Assembly: GCA_008933995.1 (NCBI GenBank)
Contig: WARS01000046.1
Span: 3,830,026 to 3,894,025 of the forward strand
Origin: Datnioides undecimradiatus
Lineage: Eukaryota > Chordata > Actinopteri > Lobotiformes > Datnioididae
Direction: 5' to 3'
DNA: 64,000 bases
Shown: one piece after another, positions 1-13,283 of the stretch
How positions within the stretch are numbered: the stretch's first letter is position 1
Layout: the number at the start of each line of letters is the position of its first letter
The notes under the pieces: model-generated
What the model was told of the DNA's origin: nothing
The model's input: the letters and a program-made list of their open reading frames with translations, nothing else
The model's database searches: none
Translations under genes and position numbers: made by a program

Positions 1-2399
1 ATTGCAGAGAAGTCTGCAATGGTCAAACATACAACGGTGGTTAATAAGCACTAAAGGGAAGTCTTTCTCTAAGTCTGCAAATACAACTCACTGCCTGGCC
101 ACAAGAGCAATGTGATGAGATGAGATAAAGACATGAACAGTACTGCTTTTTCAGGCTGAACAGTAAAGTAAAGTCACAGCAACTACAGGGTAAGGTGTAT
201 TTTAAACGAAACCCAGTTCAAAATCTGTTTAAATTTTAAATGTGAAAGGTTCTGTGCTATAAAATCGAAATTCTTCCATAGTTGCACAGCTGCGCAGGGA
301 ACACACTTCTAAAAACAAGGTTGAAGACCGCAGCTGGCCTTTGAACTTGTAAAAACAGAGTTGGATAAAATACAATAAATACAATGACAGTGATTAAAAC
401 TGAAAAAAAAAATACTATACCATGAACAAGAGTTGCCATAAAGATGTCAGACCCGGGGCCATAGCAATGATTTTAGCATATCAAGTGTCAAAAGTCCACA
501 AGTGCGACTCCACCCACCTTAAGAAATATTTAACTAACCACCAAAAAGAGTCTGTGCCTATATATTATCTCAGATTTTCTACAGTGACTTAAAAGCTAAA
601 ATCATTTTGGGGCAAATTCTATTTTTCCACATGATGGCAGACACTTTTTCAAAGCCTTTCCCCGCTCTGTAAATATATGATTCTGGTGTAGAGATACCAT
701 ATTATTGTATTGTCTGTTTCTGGACCCAAATTGTCCAGGTTAGGGACTTTAAAAGCTCAGTCGTGTAAAATCTTTGAGGAACTGTAGAATATAAATACCG
801 TTGTGGTGCAGTCAGAGCTCACTGCCACCAAGAGAGAAAATTACCACTAGATACAGTCATCACTAGTGTGTATGACAAGCAAGGGAGCCAATCAAAGAAA
901 TGGCATAGTCAGAATTGTGTCATTGCGGAGGTGTTGATTCATTCATGACGTCAACTCTTGCGTTGAGCAACATGGAAGATATCATCAAAGTTGCAGAGTG
1001 AATTGCTTTTTCTCCAGCCTGTTGCTCACTAACAACAAGTATCAAAGGAATTCTTTTTAACATTTGCAAAGAAACACTACAAAGCCAGCCCACCGTCGGC
1101 ATCAGTAATTAAATGGTATCATGCCATCGGGTGAGCACTCATGCACTCATTTGTCTTTACTGCTTATTGCCACCCTAATTACCACCCACTTCTTCCATGG
1201 TATTGCCTAACACAACTAGATGTTTGTCTGACTGACGCATTATATTCTCAAGCTGTGGAAACTATTCATAAAGTCAGTCAAACATTTAAGGTTGTGGTTA
1301 GTTGACTAATGTATGCCACCTTACCAACAGCGCTTACACAGCCTTATAAACAAGAGCTTCAGTACTTAAACAAATCTCTGAATACGGCGTTATCTTCCCC
1401 CCTCACCCCAGTAACAACATCAATTAAACTGCCATCGAATTGTGGCGGCAGTGGTTGCTACGGGCAACAGAATGTTCAGCTGCAGGAAATGTAGTATTGC
1501 CTATTAATGGCGTATTAATTAGTCCTGTCACTGACCTGCAATTAAAGTTCTCAGCTATGATCAAGCCTTAACCAAGTGTTTCAGTTCAAACATGGTTCAT
1601 TTACTAGGAAGCTGCAGATATTGGGGAAAACCCTTTGGTCACTGGATGTAAAAAAACCCCCAAAAAACATTTATTGAACGTAATGAGGGATTTCACAGAG
1701 AGGTCCAACATCAATATGAGGCCTTTCAGCATCTTTTATTTTGCCATAAAACACGGTGCATTTCAGAGTAATGTGCTGTAAATGTAAACGTCTCCAAAAA
1801 AGACGCACACATATGGTATCGACTTTCTAATGCGACATGAAATTGCAGCTGCAGTTGTAACACACTATCTACCTTCTCACAGATGTTTCAGATATTCTTA
1901 GTAATTCATTTCAATGGTTTCAACGCATTCTTCTGTTAACTAAAGTGTGCACACGTGTTAACATTTTAATCAGCCCTGTTATTTTATTAAATTTGAGTGT
2001 TTTTGAATAACTAACAGGTCATTAACTTTGCACAAATATTCAAAATTAAAGCATTCCTTATACTTTGAGAGTAGCTGTAGCTGTTTCTTTAGCTGAAACA
2101 GTTAGTTGATAACTTTTTGACAGGGAAAAAAAAATATTCTGTAACTATTTTGGCAGTCCATTAAACCTCTGAGAAAATGTTTAATTAATCAATATAAATA
2201 AATGGGAGATGGATCCATAAAGAAAATAAGTTTTCTTTTCTAGTCCTGCTATACACCACACACTGCCATACACCATATTGACCAAATTAAGTCATTCACC
2301 AGTTGGACAGGTCAAGATAAATTGAACAGTCAAGCTTTTTTGAATAATGGAAAATCCACAATAAACCTGTTTCAGCTGGAGATGACATACTCCTATTCC

Positions 2400-2720
2400 C
2401 CCAGATCATCCCATAGGCAGTAATTACCGGCGGCGTAGCATGTGCCTGTACGTCGTGTGGCCTGTGCTGCCGGCTGCTGAGGAGCCCTGCATCCCATCAC
2501 AGGCCGTAATGGAAGCCAGATGTCTCCCTGTCTGTTTAAGGCTCATAATCAATAGCCTCACTCACAGAGCAGCTCTGACTTTCTCTCCCTCTCTCTCCTC
2601 CTCGACAGATTGTTATGAGAGGGTCTGTGAAGGAATGGCGTGTCTTTGCTGCAAACAAGTGGAAGTGTGTCAAGAGCGAGATTAACTAATTGGATTCCCC
2701 ACATGAGATTTTTGTTTGGA
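2400..2720. promoter_or_regulatory. candidate conserved non-coding element
   Basis: Repeat-free and balanced in composition between AT-rich flanks. It has dense homeobox/TALE-type words: CAGTAATTACC near 2418, CTCATAATCAATAGCC near 2542 and GATTAACTAATTGG near 2680. The frames through it do not resemble a protein family. This is a visual judgement only. Confidence 0.25.
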
Positions 2721-3217
2721 GGAGAAGTGTGTGTGGAGGGCGGGGGATATGGTGTGTGTGCGAGGGAAGGGAAGTGATCCCTCCCTGTAGCCTCAACAAG
2801 CTACATGACACTGCAGGTTTGTTCCTGCAGCCCCCCGATGTCGACTCTGGGACTCCAAGAGAGATGGAGGGAAGGGGATTCCCATGGAAGAAAAAAAGTA
2901 AAATCCGTCCAAATAAATAACCTGAAGTGGCACTCAAAGTGACGCAGTGCATCTCCATTTCCTGTGACTGTTTCCTGCAGTCAGACAGGATCGCTTTATA
3001 TCTCAATCCGCGAGCTTGTGCCGGGGGAAACATTATGAAGCAGATGACTTTCTTTTTTCAGTGTGAGGGGAAGTGAGGGGTATGTATACAGCGCGGGGTT
3101 GCTGCAGGAAGAGGCAGAGGTGTGGTGATTGGAGTGTGCAGGTCGTGACCTCCAACTTGTAATGATCACCTGATGGATGTCGTGAGCCCGAGGTCGAATG
3201 TGTGTCACAGGAGGACA

Positions 3218-3246
3218 GGGAGGGTGGAGGGAGGTGGAGAGGGGGG
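3218..3246 (+). other. G-rich tract, possible G-quadruplex
   Basis: Plus-strand runs GGG-AGGG-GGAGGG and GGGGGG are separated by short loops within 30 bases. Four G-tracts of three or more are available for a quadruplex. Confidence 0.35.
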
Positions 3247-3993
3247 ACAGTTATGTATGGCCGGGATGTCTCAGCCTACTGTACTGTGACAATAACCTCT
3301 AACAAATACTCAAAGACACTACCAGGAATATGAATACACAGAAGTGTTAGCAGTTCCTCTTCTCTACCCTACTGATGAATTTAGTGTCTTCATACTGACT
3401 TCAACTGACAAATTAAAGGGGCAGTTAGGGGTTTTCACCACTGTTTTATCTATAGGAGGTGGTGGTTTGTGTGCTCCTAGTGTGGAGAAGCAGCACCGAG
3501 TACCGGTGTAGGAAGCTCATCGACATACTGCTGCAGTAGCAAAATGTATTTTAACCAAATAAAAAATCAGTATCAGTTTGAGTGTGCTTACATTTATATT
3601 TATAATGTTTTCACCATTTTATCTTTTATCTTGTCTTATCAGCCTTGCTAATGGGGAAACTGAAGCCATTATATATATATTATCGACATCTATATCTATG
3701 GGGAAGTGATCATAAAGGGTCAACAAGGCATTTTTCATTTCATCTTGATTTGCAAATAAAACCCATGAGTAATAGACTAGAATTATCCACTAAAGTAAGG
3801 AGTATGACAGGATATCAGCAGCACTGTGATGATTATTTCTTTTGTAAACAAAAACACAAAGTACATTTTTTACATTATGAAAATAAAACAGCAGATGTAA
3901 TAAACACAGAGCATTTTGCAGGATCTGATTTACAGTTGCTGTCCCTGGTCAAAGATTCAAGTTAAAACAACTAAACAAACAAATGGACAGACT

Positions 3994-4016
3994 GTATGTA
4001 TGTATGTATGTATGTA
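3994..4016. repeat. (TATG)n microsatellite
   Basis: Uninterrupted TATG units, about five to six copies. Confidence 0.85.
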
Positions 4017-5090
4017 TACATGTATCCATGTGTGTATTGTGTATGAGTTTAAGAGTAGGATTGTGTTTTCACTCATAAGAACTTTTATCTCCTTGTGAGT
4101 GATTTTATTGGTTTGATTGAGTGTACTTTATCTAAAGTGACTGTTTCTACATCTGTACACATATCAGCACAAACTTCTATCTTCAGTGCTCCTCGCACAG
4201 AGCCAGCAGGGCAGTTCCTGATGAGGGCCGCTGGGACAGCAAGCAGCAGATCTGGGGTTGAGGCCTCTGTCCGTCCGGAGTGGGAATAACTCCATCTCCA
4301 CTGATAAAGGCAGCTGGCTCTGGTGACGCTCAGTAAAGTTTTATAGTCAGATATGCACAGATGATTAGGCCAGCTGTGCAGTGTCATATATTCCTAAACA
4401 AACCCTGCAGGAACTGAACTCTCACCCCTTGCACATATGGGTTACAGGGCTCGCACTCACACTCTTGTTCATGCACTTAAATATGTGCAAACATTACGCA
4501 CACACGTATGCACACACCAGAACAAGAAAGTCACAGTGCGCTCTCTGGCTTGCATGACAGCACAGACTATGTGACCCTTATGTGAAAGCTGCGTAAATCA
4601 TACTGTCTGTTAAAGTGCATTAAGGTTACGGTCTCAGGAATGGCCTTGCTCTGACCACATTGATGCAAAGAAAGACAGCAATTATGATCTCTCACCCGCA
4701 TCTAAATCTGTCTGCTAAATCAGTTAAAAGGAAGTGGGAAGGATCTGAAACTGAGCAGCGCTTTCTATAAATCACCTGTGCACTCTCACTTGCATGTCTC
4801 TTCTCTGGTTGCTGTGGTGACGAGTGCGCGGCGCTTTTCTTGATCCAAATTGTTTTGATCAAAGGAGGAGCAGTATAATGCTCAGCAGCCCTGAAAGGCC
4901 CTCTCGTTCTCTCCGCCATTGCTCTGTTTATTTTGGAACAAGAGCAAGATAAACTGAATGGACGTCTTATTTATTTTCCCGCTCTTGCCCTCTCCTCCCC
5001 TTAACAAGCAGAGTCGTGAAGAAGAATTCCTTGATAATCCATCAGTATCAGTCTAAAGTGTGTGTTCCCCGGAGTGTTGACGCCACACAT

Positions 5091-5091
<1 letters not shown>

Positions 5092-5127
<36 letters not shown>
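5092..5127. repeat. (CA)n microsatellite
   Basis: Eighteen uninterrupted CA units. Confidence 0.95.
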
Positions 5128-5129
<2 letters not shown>

Positions 5130-5987
5130 TAGATATATAATGGAGTGTGACCAGGCCTAACGCTACAACGCAGAGTCAGATAATAACGGCCACTATCGGA
5201 TAAAAGGGCAGGAGCAATGAGCCGAGTGACATGCTTGATTGTGATTGGTCTCTGGGGTGGTCTTCTGATGGTCTCACACCAAAGGAAACATGACATAATT
5301 AAAGTGTTTGAATGGTAAAAAAGCTTTCTGCGAGCATGTTTGTGTGGTTGCTCTTTACCCACAGTTCTTCTTTTGTCATCCTCATTGTGTGCACTAACTA
5401 CTTAAGTGTAGAATGTGTGGTATTGTTTGTCACCCCTTTAAAAGACACTGGTGTGATAAAAGTCTATTGGCCTCCAGTGAGCAGGTTTTCCTTTCAATGG
5501 CAACATATGAACTGAGAGAACCCGTTCAGATGACTTGTCATTTACTTTATGAAAAGACAAAAACCTTGTCAGTCATTTCACATCATGATAAGCAGACATG
5601 TAGTTCATCTTGTTATTCACTGTGTGGTGTTTCGTTTTAGATGTTCTCCATAAAACGGCATCTGTGAGCCACGATAAGCACCAAAAAAGGGGAAATGAGG
5701 AAACCTCAAACTATACTCAGCGGAGTTAAAATGTGTCTTTAGTGAGGCCATGCAGGTGACCGAACTTGCATCATGCGTCAGCCACACAATTTGTCTGTGA
5801 TCTACACTATGGAACCAACTTGTATGTATTACCACCAACTTAATGCAAATATAAAAAAAACAGTGTTAACTACAAGTATACATTTCAAGTGTACTCAACT
5901 TCTGTCACAGCATAAAGTCTCAGTGACAGGTGAACAGGATCAAAAACCAGGAAGGAAACACGAAGGCCCAGTACTTTTAAAGTTTGA

Positions 5988-6015
5988 TGGTAACATACAA
6001 ATGCATGTTACCATT
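5988..6015. repeat. inverted and direct repeat cluster
   Basis: ATGGTAACAT and ATGTTACCAT form a perfect 10-bp inverted repeat with an 8-base spacer. A further GTTACCATCAT copy follows by about 6048. Confidence 0.6.
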
Positions 6016-7361
6016 GCTACCATCATACAAATGTGTGTTACCATCATGTTTCGTTTATGATGTGAACCTCCTTTTATAATATCGGTATACTTGCTATGAA
6101 GTTACTATTTCCTGCTATGTGTATAGTTGGAAGAAGTCAGTTTCACATTTGTTTTTTTTTCCTGAAAAGCATTTTGACCTTCATATCAGAAAGCGCTTCT
6201 GGCGTCCTCTGATTGGTGAGTCTACTGCCTATGTATATAACATATATGTATAGTTCTGCTGTTTTTGTCAGCATCAAACAGGAAATACTGTTTATGAAAA
6301 ATGAAGCTAGTGCACAAGAGTCTCAAACGTCCAATGTTTCTAATTTCCACGAGGAGGCCACGCCGCTGGCTGCAATAAGTCCGGCTGTATGGAAGTCTTT
6401 GAGAAAATGACCCTGCTTCTCACTCGGCTGATGAAAGTCGGTGAACTAAAAGGCACAATTGTAAGAGTAACACCGTGATTATTATGATAAGTTAAGTAAA
6501 TTATGAATACACTGTGCTAAACTAGTGGGCAGCAACAATTGTAGTAATATCTCATTTTGAGAGCAGCAGGGGAACTTAGGATGAACAAGCTTAAACTGTT
6601 GCACTGTGTCTTTTAAGTATAAACCAATTTGTGTCCCCACTTTGAAATTTGTACATAAACCCTAAAAATCTAACCTCATAATATGATATTCTCATCACCG
6701 AGAAGAATAATAATTTCATGCTCCTGGAAGCCAGCCCTGAGGTTAAATATGCAAGCAACTCTCTCATTTGCACGCACATAACGTCAACTCGATCTGATGC
6801 TTGGACCTAACATACGGTTAGTTTGGAAGCCGCAGGCAGTTCACCCCAGTTGCAGAGAGCAGAGTGAAAATTTGCTGCTGATGACAGGTCATGTGAACTG
6901 AAAGTGCTTTTTACATCCTCTCTTTTGTGTTTGCATCTCAGCGGGCAGCCAGAGCTCGGCCATAATCCCCCTCCCAGTGTGTGCATCACTCAATGAATTC
7001 AGCCTCTATGGAAACGGGCAGGCGGTCGGACCGCTGCCATTTCACAGCCCTAATTAATACCAAACCTCTGCACCCTTCACAAATTACAGCGTATACCACA
7101 CAGCGTTGGCCCAAGACAACAGTCTGCAGTCTGCAATAAAACGGTTCCTTCATGGCCACATTAAAAAACAGGGCGGTAGGTCAGAGACTTTTAGGTTATA
7201 ACTGATTGCTGTTGGCCATCAGCTAAGAGTGTGTAGGCTGTGTATTATTTGAGAAGGGTGGTGAAAGAGAGCTTAAGTAGTGCTGTCCAGGTGGTGGATT
7301 CTCTGAGCGATTCTCCACTGTGAGAGCCATCCAAGGACAAGCAGGAGAGCTTTCTCTACTG

Positions 7362-7385
7362 GGGGGTGGTGGTGGTGGTGGTGGT
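7362..7385. repeat. (GGT)n microsatellite
   Basis: About eight GGT units in a row. They explain the polyhistidine/polythreonine open frames read across them. Confidence 0.85.
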
Positions 7386-8559
7386 GAAGCGAGGGAGGGG
7401 AGGGCTTCTGTTCAGGCCGAGAGGGAGGAACTGGCCACCCCACAGTGCCCCGCTGGCTGTGGTCCGCAGCCAGTGCAGCAGTAGGTAACTCTGGAGCCAA
7501 GGTGGAGTGAGAAAGGAAGGGAGGAAACTCGGAGAGAAACCATGAAAAATGTGGAGCATGAAAATGTCTCCCTTGGTTTATGGCAGCGCAGCCTGGCTTC
7601 CAAGAGAAACACATCTTTAAATTTAACTTGAGATGTCTTTTTTTCTTCTTCTTCTTCTTCCACTCCCAACTGCTGGCAAGGGCCTGGATTTGAAAGCAAG
7701 GCCAAGATGCTTGGAAACTGCGACCATGTTAAAAAAGCACTCAATAATGTGGCTTTTTGGAAATGTGGCGACAGCTTCTGTACGAGGGGCTCAGCTTTCA
7801 GCGTTTGGTGAACATGTTTGGTACGTGCGCAGCTGCAGAGCAGTCCTCAGTATATATAAAACTTAAAAAAAAAACACTTGAAGGTATATTTACAGAAGGT
7901 TAATATGAAGTGTGAGGAAATACATCACTCAAACACGCAGATTGCTTTGCTGATATTTCAGTTTCGCATGTGGGGCATCAAACTCAACTCTCCTGTGGTG
8001 TTCAATGTGCATTTTACTATTTCTCCATATCAACTGCAGACACACTCTTCTCTAATCCCACTCAGGGAGAAACGTCCCAACTGTGTTTGGAATAAAAGTC
8101 CATAAATAAAAGACTTGATACTGGTTATTCCAGTGAATTGGACTAAAATGACGGGGGCGGCTGGAAACATTTTGGCCTGCTATCAAATTAAAGGTTCTTA
8201 CCATGTAATAATATTTTGCTAGTCTCAGGAGGAAGTCATCTCTCATGCCGATGATTCAGAGCTCATTTAGGAAAAGAGCATCCAGCCGATCTCATAAATC
8301 AGTGTTTGATGGAACAAACATACCTCGTAGGGAAGCAGAGCTACCTCCTGAGCACCGACACTCAATCATGTATTCACAATGACTGAATAAAATGCTCCAC
8401 TGATGATGAACACATTCGCTGGCTTTGCAGTGGTAACGCACATTAGCCAAAAGTTAACACCTCTGTTAGCGGCGGGTGCCATAAAACATTCCTTTATGTC
8501 AGAGAGATTAAAAAACATTAGCTGGGGTGTAATTTAGAAATGCATCAATGCTGTGGATC

Positions 8560-9470
8560 GTAACCAAGCCCTTCACCTCAGGTACTGTACTTTAGTACAA
8601 TCCTGAGGTCCTTGTACTCCATACTGAAATGCCCCACTGTTAAACACAAAAGCTTGTTGTCTTAGGTGTTAACAGTTAAAGTTATGTCCGATACTGATTC
8701 AGCTCAATCAAGATTTGTTACAATATGTGCAGTTTTGAATGTCATGTGCAAATTGACAAGCAGATCCCATGATAACTAATATTTTTTTAGTTGAAACTTG
8801 AACTTGTTTGTGAATCAAATGAACCATATTTTTTGTTGTTTTGGTAAACAATACAGTAATGTGTTTTTAGAAAGTAACAAAACAACCAACAGGTACTGAA
8901 CAATGATGACTTGGGTTTGAATCAGTGCATCAGATAAGCTCCATCTTGACCAGCTACAACATTAAAATGCTGCTCAATGCTTTAGAAATAATACACCGAT
9001 AATATAAGGGAGGGTAAGATGACATCTTATTGTGTCTGCAGAGTGACAACGTTTTCTTCTGCTACTTCACGCCTGTTTTTCTGATAAGGCGTATATGCTT
9101 TTAGAGTAGAGTTGTGCATGTTGTAATGGAATATTTTTTACAGTGGATGAAAAGGAAAGAACAATACATTTACATTACATTTATGTACTGTACTTAGGCA
9201 CGACTATGGGGTACTTTACTTCTGATCCACTCCACTACTCTTCCAGGGCAAATGCTGTTCTTTTAACTCCTCTACATTTTATTCTTCATACATTCTTTTG
9301 TGCATCATAATCCAATGATATGACATCCAACATGTTTAAAATGCTGATACTTTTGACATTTTGCTAAAAACACTTCCTTCACCAATTAAGAGTTTTAATT
9401 CAGGACTTTTATATACAATGAAGTATTTCCACACTATGGTATTCTGAGTACTTATGTATTCATAATCCTG
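8560..9470. repeat. old teleost interspersed repeat ('tacttttacttaagta' type), degraded copy
   Basis: Fragments such as GTACTGTACTTTAGTACAA, ATCTTGACCAGCTACAACAT with TAAAATGCTG following, GTACTTTACTTCTGATCCAC and a late ATTCAGGACTTTTATATACA match, in order, a dispersed element very common in percomorph genomes, as I remember it. No open frame survives and no clean ends were found. Confidence 0.5.
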
Positions 9471-9474
9471 AGAT

Positions 9475-10779
9475 GTTCACATCATCATCATGCCGATTAC
9501 TGGCATTATCATCCACATCTTCTCCCAATTAGAGGCAGAAGCAGAGTTACTAAACTAAACCTCCATCTTTGCTGCATGCTGCAGTTCCTCAAGCACTCGT
9601 TGAGTTATGGTGGAGCTTCGTCACCCCCCTACTTTTCTCCAACAGGGCCGCAGACTCGAAGGCCTCCTCTGATGCATTACGACAACAGAGGAGAAATCTC
9701 CATCAGCCTATCAAACAACTTCACAGATAATGCCTCAAAGCACTGGAGACGTTACAGCTTTTAGTCCCGTTAATCCCTCAAACCGCCGCAGACACAACCC
9801 TGCCCCCTCCTCTGCTCTAACAGACGTAATTTGTTTTAAGCAGTTACTTATTCAAAGCGTTAAATATTGGCGAAATCTGCAAAGGCTGGTTTGTTTTATG
9901 GGTTGCCCTGTCCTGGGTTGCCAAGAGGGACGTATAGGACAGCTTTTAATGGAGGGGGAAACGCTGACATTAAATACAGGCCAGATGGACTTTCTCCTAT
10001 CCTGCTCATAAAAGTTCTTAGGACAGTTCACAAATCAAGGCCTCTCAGTATTATGTTAAGCGTTTGGATTGTTATTGTTATTGTACATTTGCAAATACTA
10101 ATGTAATTTATAGCTTTTCGAGCATAATTCGAGACTCAACCCACCCAGACCCATTTAATATGTGAGCGTTTAACAGTTAATATTGGGTTGATAAAGTGCC
10201 CGGTGCTTTTACTGCCTTCCATGGAAACTGGCTATCATAACTCTGACAGCTTTTTTTTTTTTTTTTTTTTTTTTATCCAGCAAGAATTAAAGGTGAAGAT
10301 TAAGATGATGAGTGCCATCCACTTTGTTAACCGCCACGAGCCGGCGCTGGAGTCTGGGGTTGAAACGTCTCCTGTGTTGAGAAGAGCCAACAGGCAGCAG
10401 CAGGTATACTCCGCAGCCTGGAGAGGGGAAAATGAAAAGTGAAATTCAAGATGCTAAGCTAAAACGGAAAAACGGCAGCTCTCTGGGGGTCAGTCCTCTT
10501 TCCGGAGGAGAGGAAAGTGGACCCCGTACTAGAGAGAGTTTGCGGTGGTCTGGGTTTTTGGGTCACTCACTATGATGTTACTGCTAACATGACAACAAAT
10601 ACCACAGGGCTTTGAGTTTTCCTGACTGAGATACAATGCAATGAAAAGTGCAGGGCTTTATGCAGCATCACATTACATACAATATTAATATCTTTTTTTA
10701 AAAAATCACATTATTTCATAGCTGAATAATGTTTCGAACATTAACGGCATATAAATAATATTTTGAAGCACTCACATAT
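9475..10779. other. intergenic between two repeat copies
   Basis: No gene seen. A 24-base poly(T) run lies at 10251-10274. The stretch around 9650-9760 (GGAGAAATCTCCATCAGCC region) is repeat-free and might be regulatory. Confidence 0.4.
10251..10274. repeat. poly(T) tract
   Basis: Twenty-four consecutive T residues. It is possibly the tail of a minus-strand retroposed element, though no body was recognised next to it. Confidence 0.85.
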
Positions 10780-11570
10780 TTTTCCATTTCATTTCAGAGA
10801 CAAGTATTGTACTTTGGACTCCACTACATTGATTCCCCCTCAGCTGCTTGTAACTAATTACTTTGCAGATTAGGATTTTGCATGAAAATTCTAACACATG
10901 ATGAACTGTCATAGAATAAAATACCGATAAGTACATGAAATAATCACAATTAGCGTCACTTTGACCAGCTGCAGCATCCAGTTACTTTTACGTTCACTTT
11001 TACTTCATTTTTTTGGTGCCAATACATTTCTGTCTTTACTTTTACTTGTAATAGAATAATTTTAAACTGTGGTGATGTTATACTTCTAATCATGATCTGC
11101 ATCCTTATTCCTTTTATGAGGCTGTGAAATGGTTGCTTATTCTATGTTGCACTTATTAAACTTGCAGTTGCGAAATAAGTGCTCGGAACCACTGATTTTA
11201 CATGTAAAATACTCAGTTACAGGTCCAGCAATCACAATCTTAAATACAATAGGCATCATAATATACTTCAAGTGCCAAAAGTAAACATATCATTCAATGC
11301 AAACTAAAACAGAGAAATATAATACAAATAAATACAGAATAAAGAGTCAACCTAATCACATTACCTAGGTGAAGTCGTCTGAATGGGTACATGTGGGAGC
11401 TCATGACCTCTGTGTTTTTACAACCCTGGTTACGGCCCTGCTGACAGAATTAATATTGACAGGTCATTACTGTTTTACTTTAAGTACAAATATGATATGC
11501 ATATTTGTAACGGGCTATGCTGCATTACTACAGTGCATTACTGCTACTTTTACTTAAGTACATGCCTATT
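10780..11570. repeat. second degraded copy of the same interspersed repeat
   Basis: Contains GTATTGTACTTTGGACTCCA then CTACATT, TTTGACCAGCTGCAGCATCC, many TTTTACTT words and a terminal CTGCTACTTTTACTTAAGTA. It is in the same orientation as the copy at 8560-9470 and about 1.3 kb from it. Confidence 0.5.
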
Positions 11571-12079
11571 TCCTGCACCAAACTCCTTTTCTTTTTTCTA
11601 TCAACAAACCTTTTGACAAATTGCGCATAAACCACAAAAAAAAAGATGCATAATATTCTGCACGCGTCATTGGAGCTGTCACTTATTCATACATCCATTA
11701 CTTTTAACCTCTGGAGTGAATCCAAGCTAACACTGGTACATCGTGCACGGGTCTCCAGTCCACCCCGGCGCTGAGACACAAAGACGAACAGCCACCCGCA
11801 CCTACGGACCAATTGACCTGCGCGTCTTCGCACTGCATAAGGAGGCCGGAGCGCCGCGCAGGCTGCGCGCAGGCGACTGCGCAAACTACTGCACCATCGT
11901 GCTGCAATCATACATACACAAGCGTATGCATTCACACATTAACAAACAGTAGCCTGCCCCGAACACCTCGCAGCTGACACTTGGTTGCAGCTGCGTTTGG
12001 AAAACAGGTCACGTGGTTTTGGCACCTTTAGACAGTTTTAGTGACCAAAGGGCTGAATGTTGATGCTGAGGCGCTTGCC

Positions 12080-12460
12080 CGTTTCAATACAGTTTGAGGA
12101 AAGACAATGAAAATGTTGCTCTTGAGAAGGAGCCACCGCGAGTTATTGTAGATTTATGGGGCTCTTATAAGATCTAATTAGTCTGACAGACGCAGGTAGA
12201 CTTAATAGGCATGTAAAGGGAGGGAGTGTGTCATTGCATCACGTCATTAAACGCGCTTATTGGTGCTGCGGATGTGGCTTTCTCTACTATCGTTCAAATC
12301 TTGAGCAGTCACCGTTGACCATCATGATGAGGCTTATTGGGAAATGACATTTGAACGCAGCACTGATGTTTGTGAGCTGCACGAAGTTCTTGTTGGTCAT
12401 AATAAAGAAGAGCATAGAGCCGCGGTGCGGAGGGAGGTTATGAGCAGCACTATAAATGGA
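12080..12460. promoter_or_regulatory. candidate conserved element downstream of hlx
   Basis: Unlike its neighbours this stretch has no repeat words. It carries closely spaced developmental-type motifs: TTATTGTAGATTTATGG, GATCTAATTAGTCTGACAG, ATCACGTCATTAAACGCG and CATGATGAGGCTTATTGG. It lies about 1.4-1.7 kb past the hlx stop codon. No coding potential was recognised. Conservation is untested. Confidence 0.3.
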
Positions 12461-13178
12461 GGAGATGTTGATTGTATCTGTGTCTGGATATATAAAATAT
12501 ACACTCATCCGGGTCGTCGCAGCTATCTGGAGCCAGTAAATGTACACAAACTATAAATTAGCCTCTTCTTCTCTCTCGCTTTCGGCGCTGCCTGAGCCTC
12601 AGCAGGAGACATATAGTTCACTGAGTTACATTAATGCGCTTAGAGGAGAAGAAGATGTGTTTATCATGAAGGTATGATTTAGTCAACTCAGCCTTTAAAA
12701 AAAAAATAAAAAATCAGTGATCGGTGTTTCCTAGTTTCAATTTTCATCAGGCCTAAATGTTTTATTTTGCACCGCCAGGTAATTCGGCTGTGTAAACAAT
12801 ATTGTGTTGTTTTGCTGGTCAAAAATAAAAGTCAGTTCTATGCACACAAGAGAGTACACGAATGACATCCCGTTATTTGCATACGATGACTTGTTTTATT
12901 TACTTTGGGGAATTCAACCTTTTGCACAGCAGCTGCTCTCAGTTTCCGGTTTCTAATTCATTTCTAATTTTACAATTTTACTTTTTCATTTTTGTTTCAC
13001 GGTGCATGTATGCAATTTTGCTTTGTATGCCTGATTATTTTATTGCTGTTTTTTTTTCTATTGTGAATGCATAAGCAAATAAAAACGATAAAAGAAATTA
13101 GGAAAATATTATTTTAAACACCCAAATCAACCTGAGCGAGCTGACAAATAATTGACTGACTCCTGATATGAAAACATG

Positions 13179-13260
13179 CAATAATAACAACAATAATAAT
13201 AATAACAATACTACTACTACTACTACTACTACTACTAATAATAATAATAATAATAATAAC
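13179..13260. repeat. compound trinucleotide microsatellite (AAT/AAC/ACT)n
   Basis: AATAAC, then about nine ACT/CTA units, then about eight AAT units. The polyasparagine and polyleucine/valine open frames across it are artefacts of this tract. It sits just beyond the candidate hlx poly(A) signal. Confidence 0.95.
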
Positions 13261-13283
13261 CGATTTTTCAAAGTAAGAAACAT

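Larger units (their letters stand above)
1..8559. other. intergenic, downstream of hlx; no gene seen
   Basis: Only short open frames occur, none with family resemblance or flanking splice signals that chain. Notable items are a constrained-looking segment at 2400-2720, a G-rich patch at 3218-3246, (CA)n at 5092-5127, a TATG tract at 3994-4016, an inverted repeat at 5988-6015 and (GGT)n near 7362-7385. Confidence 0.6.
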
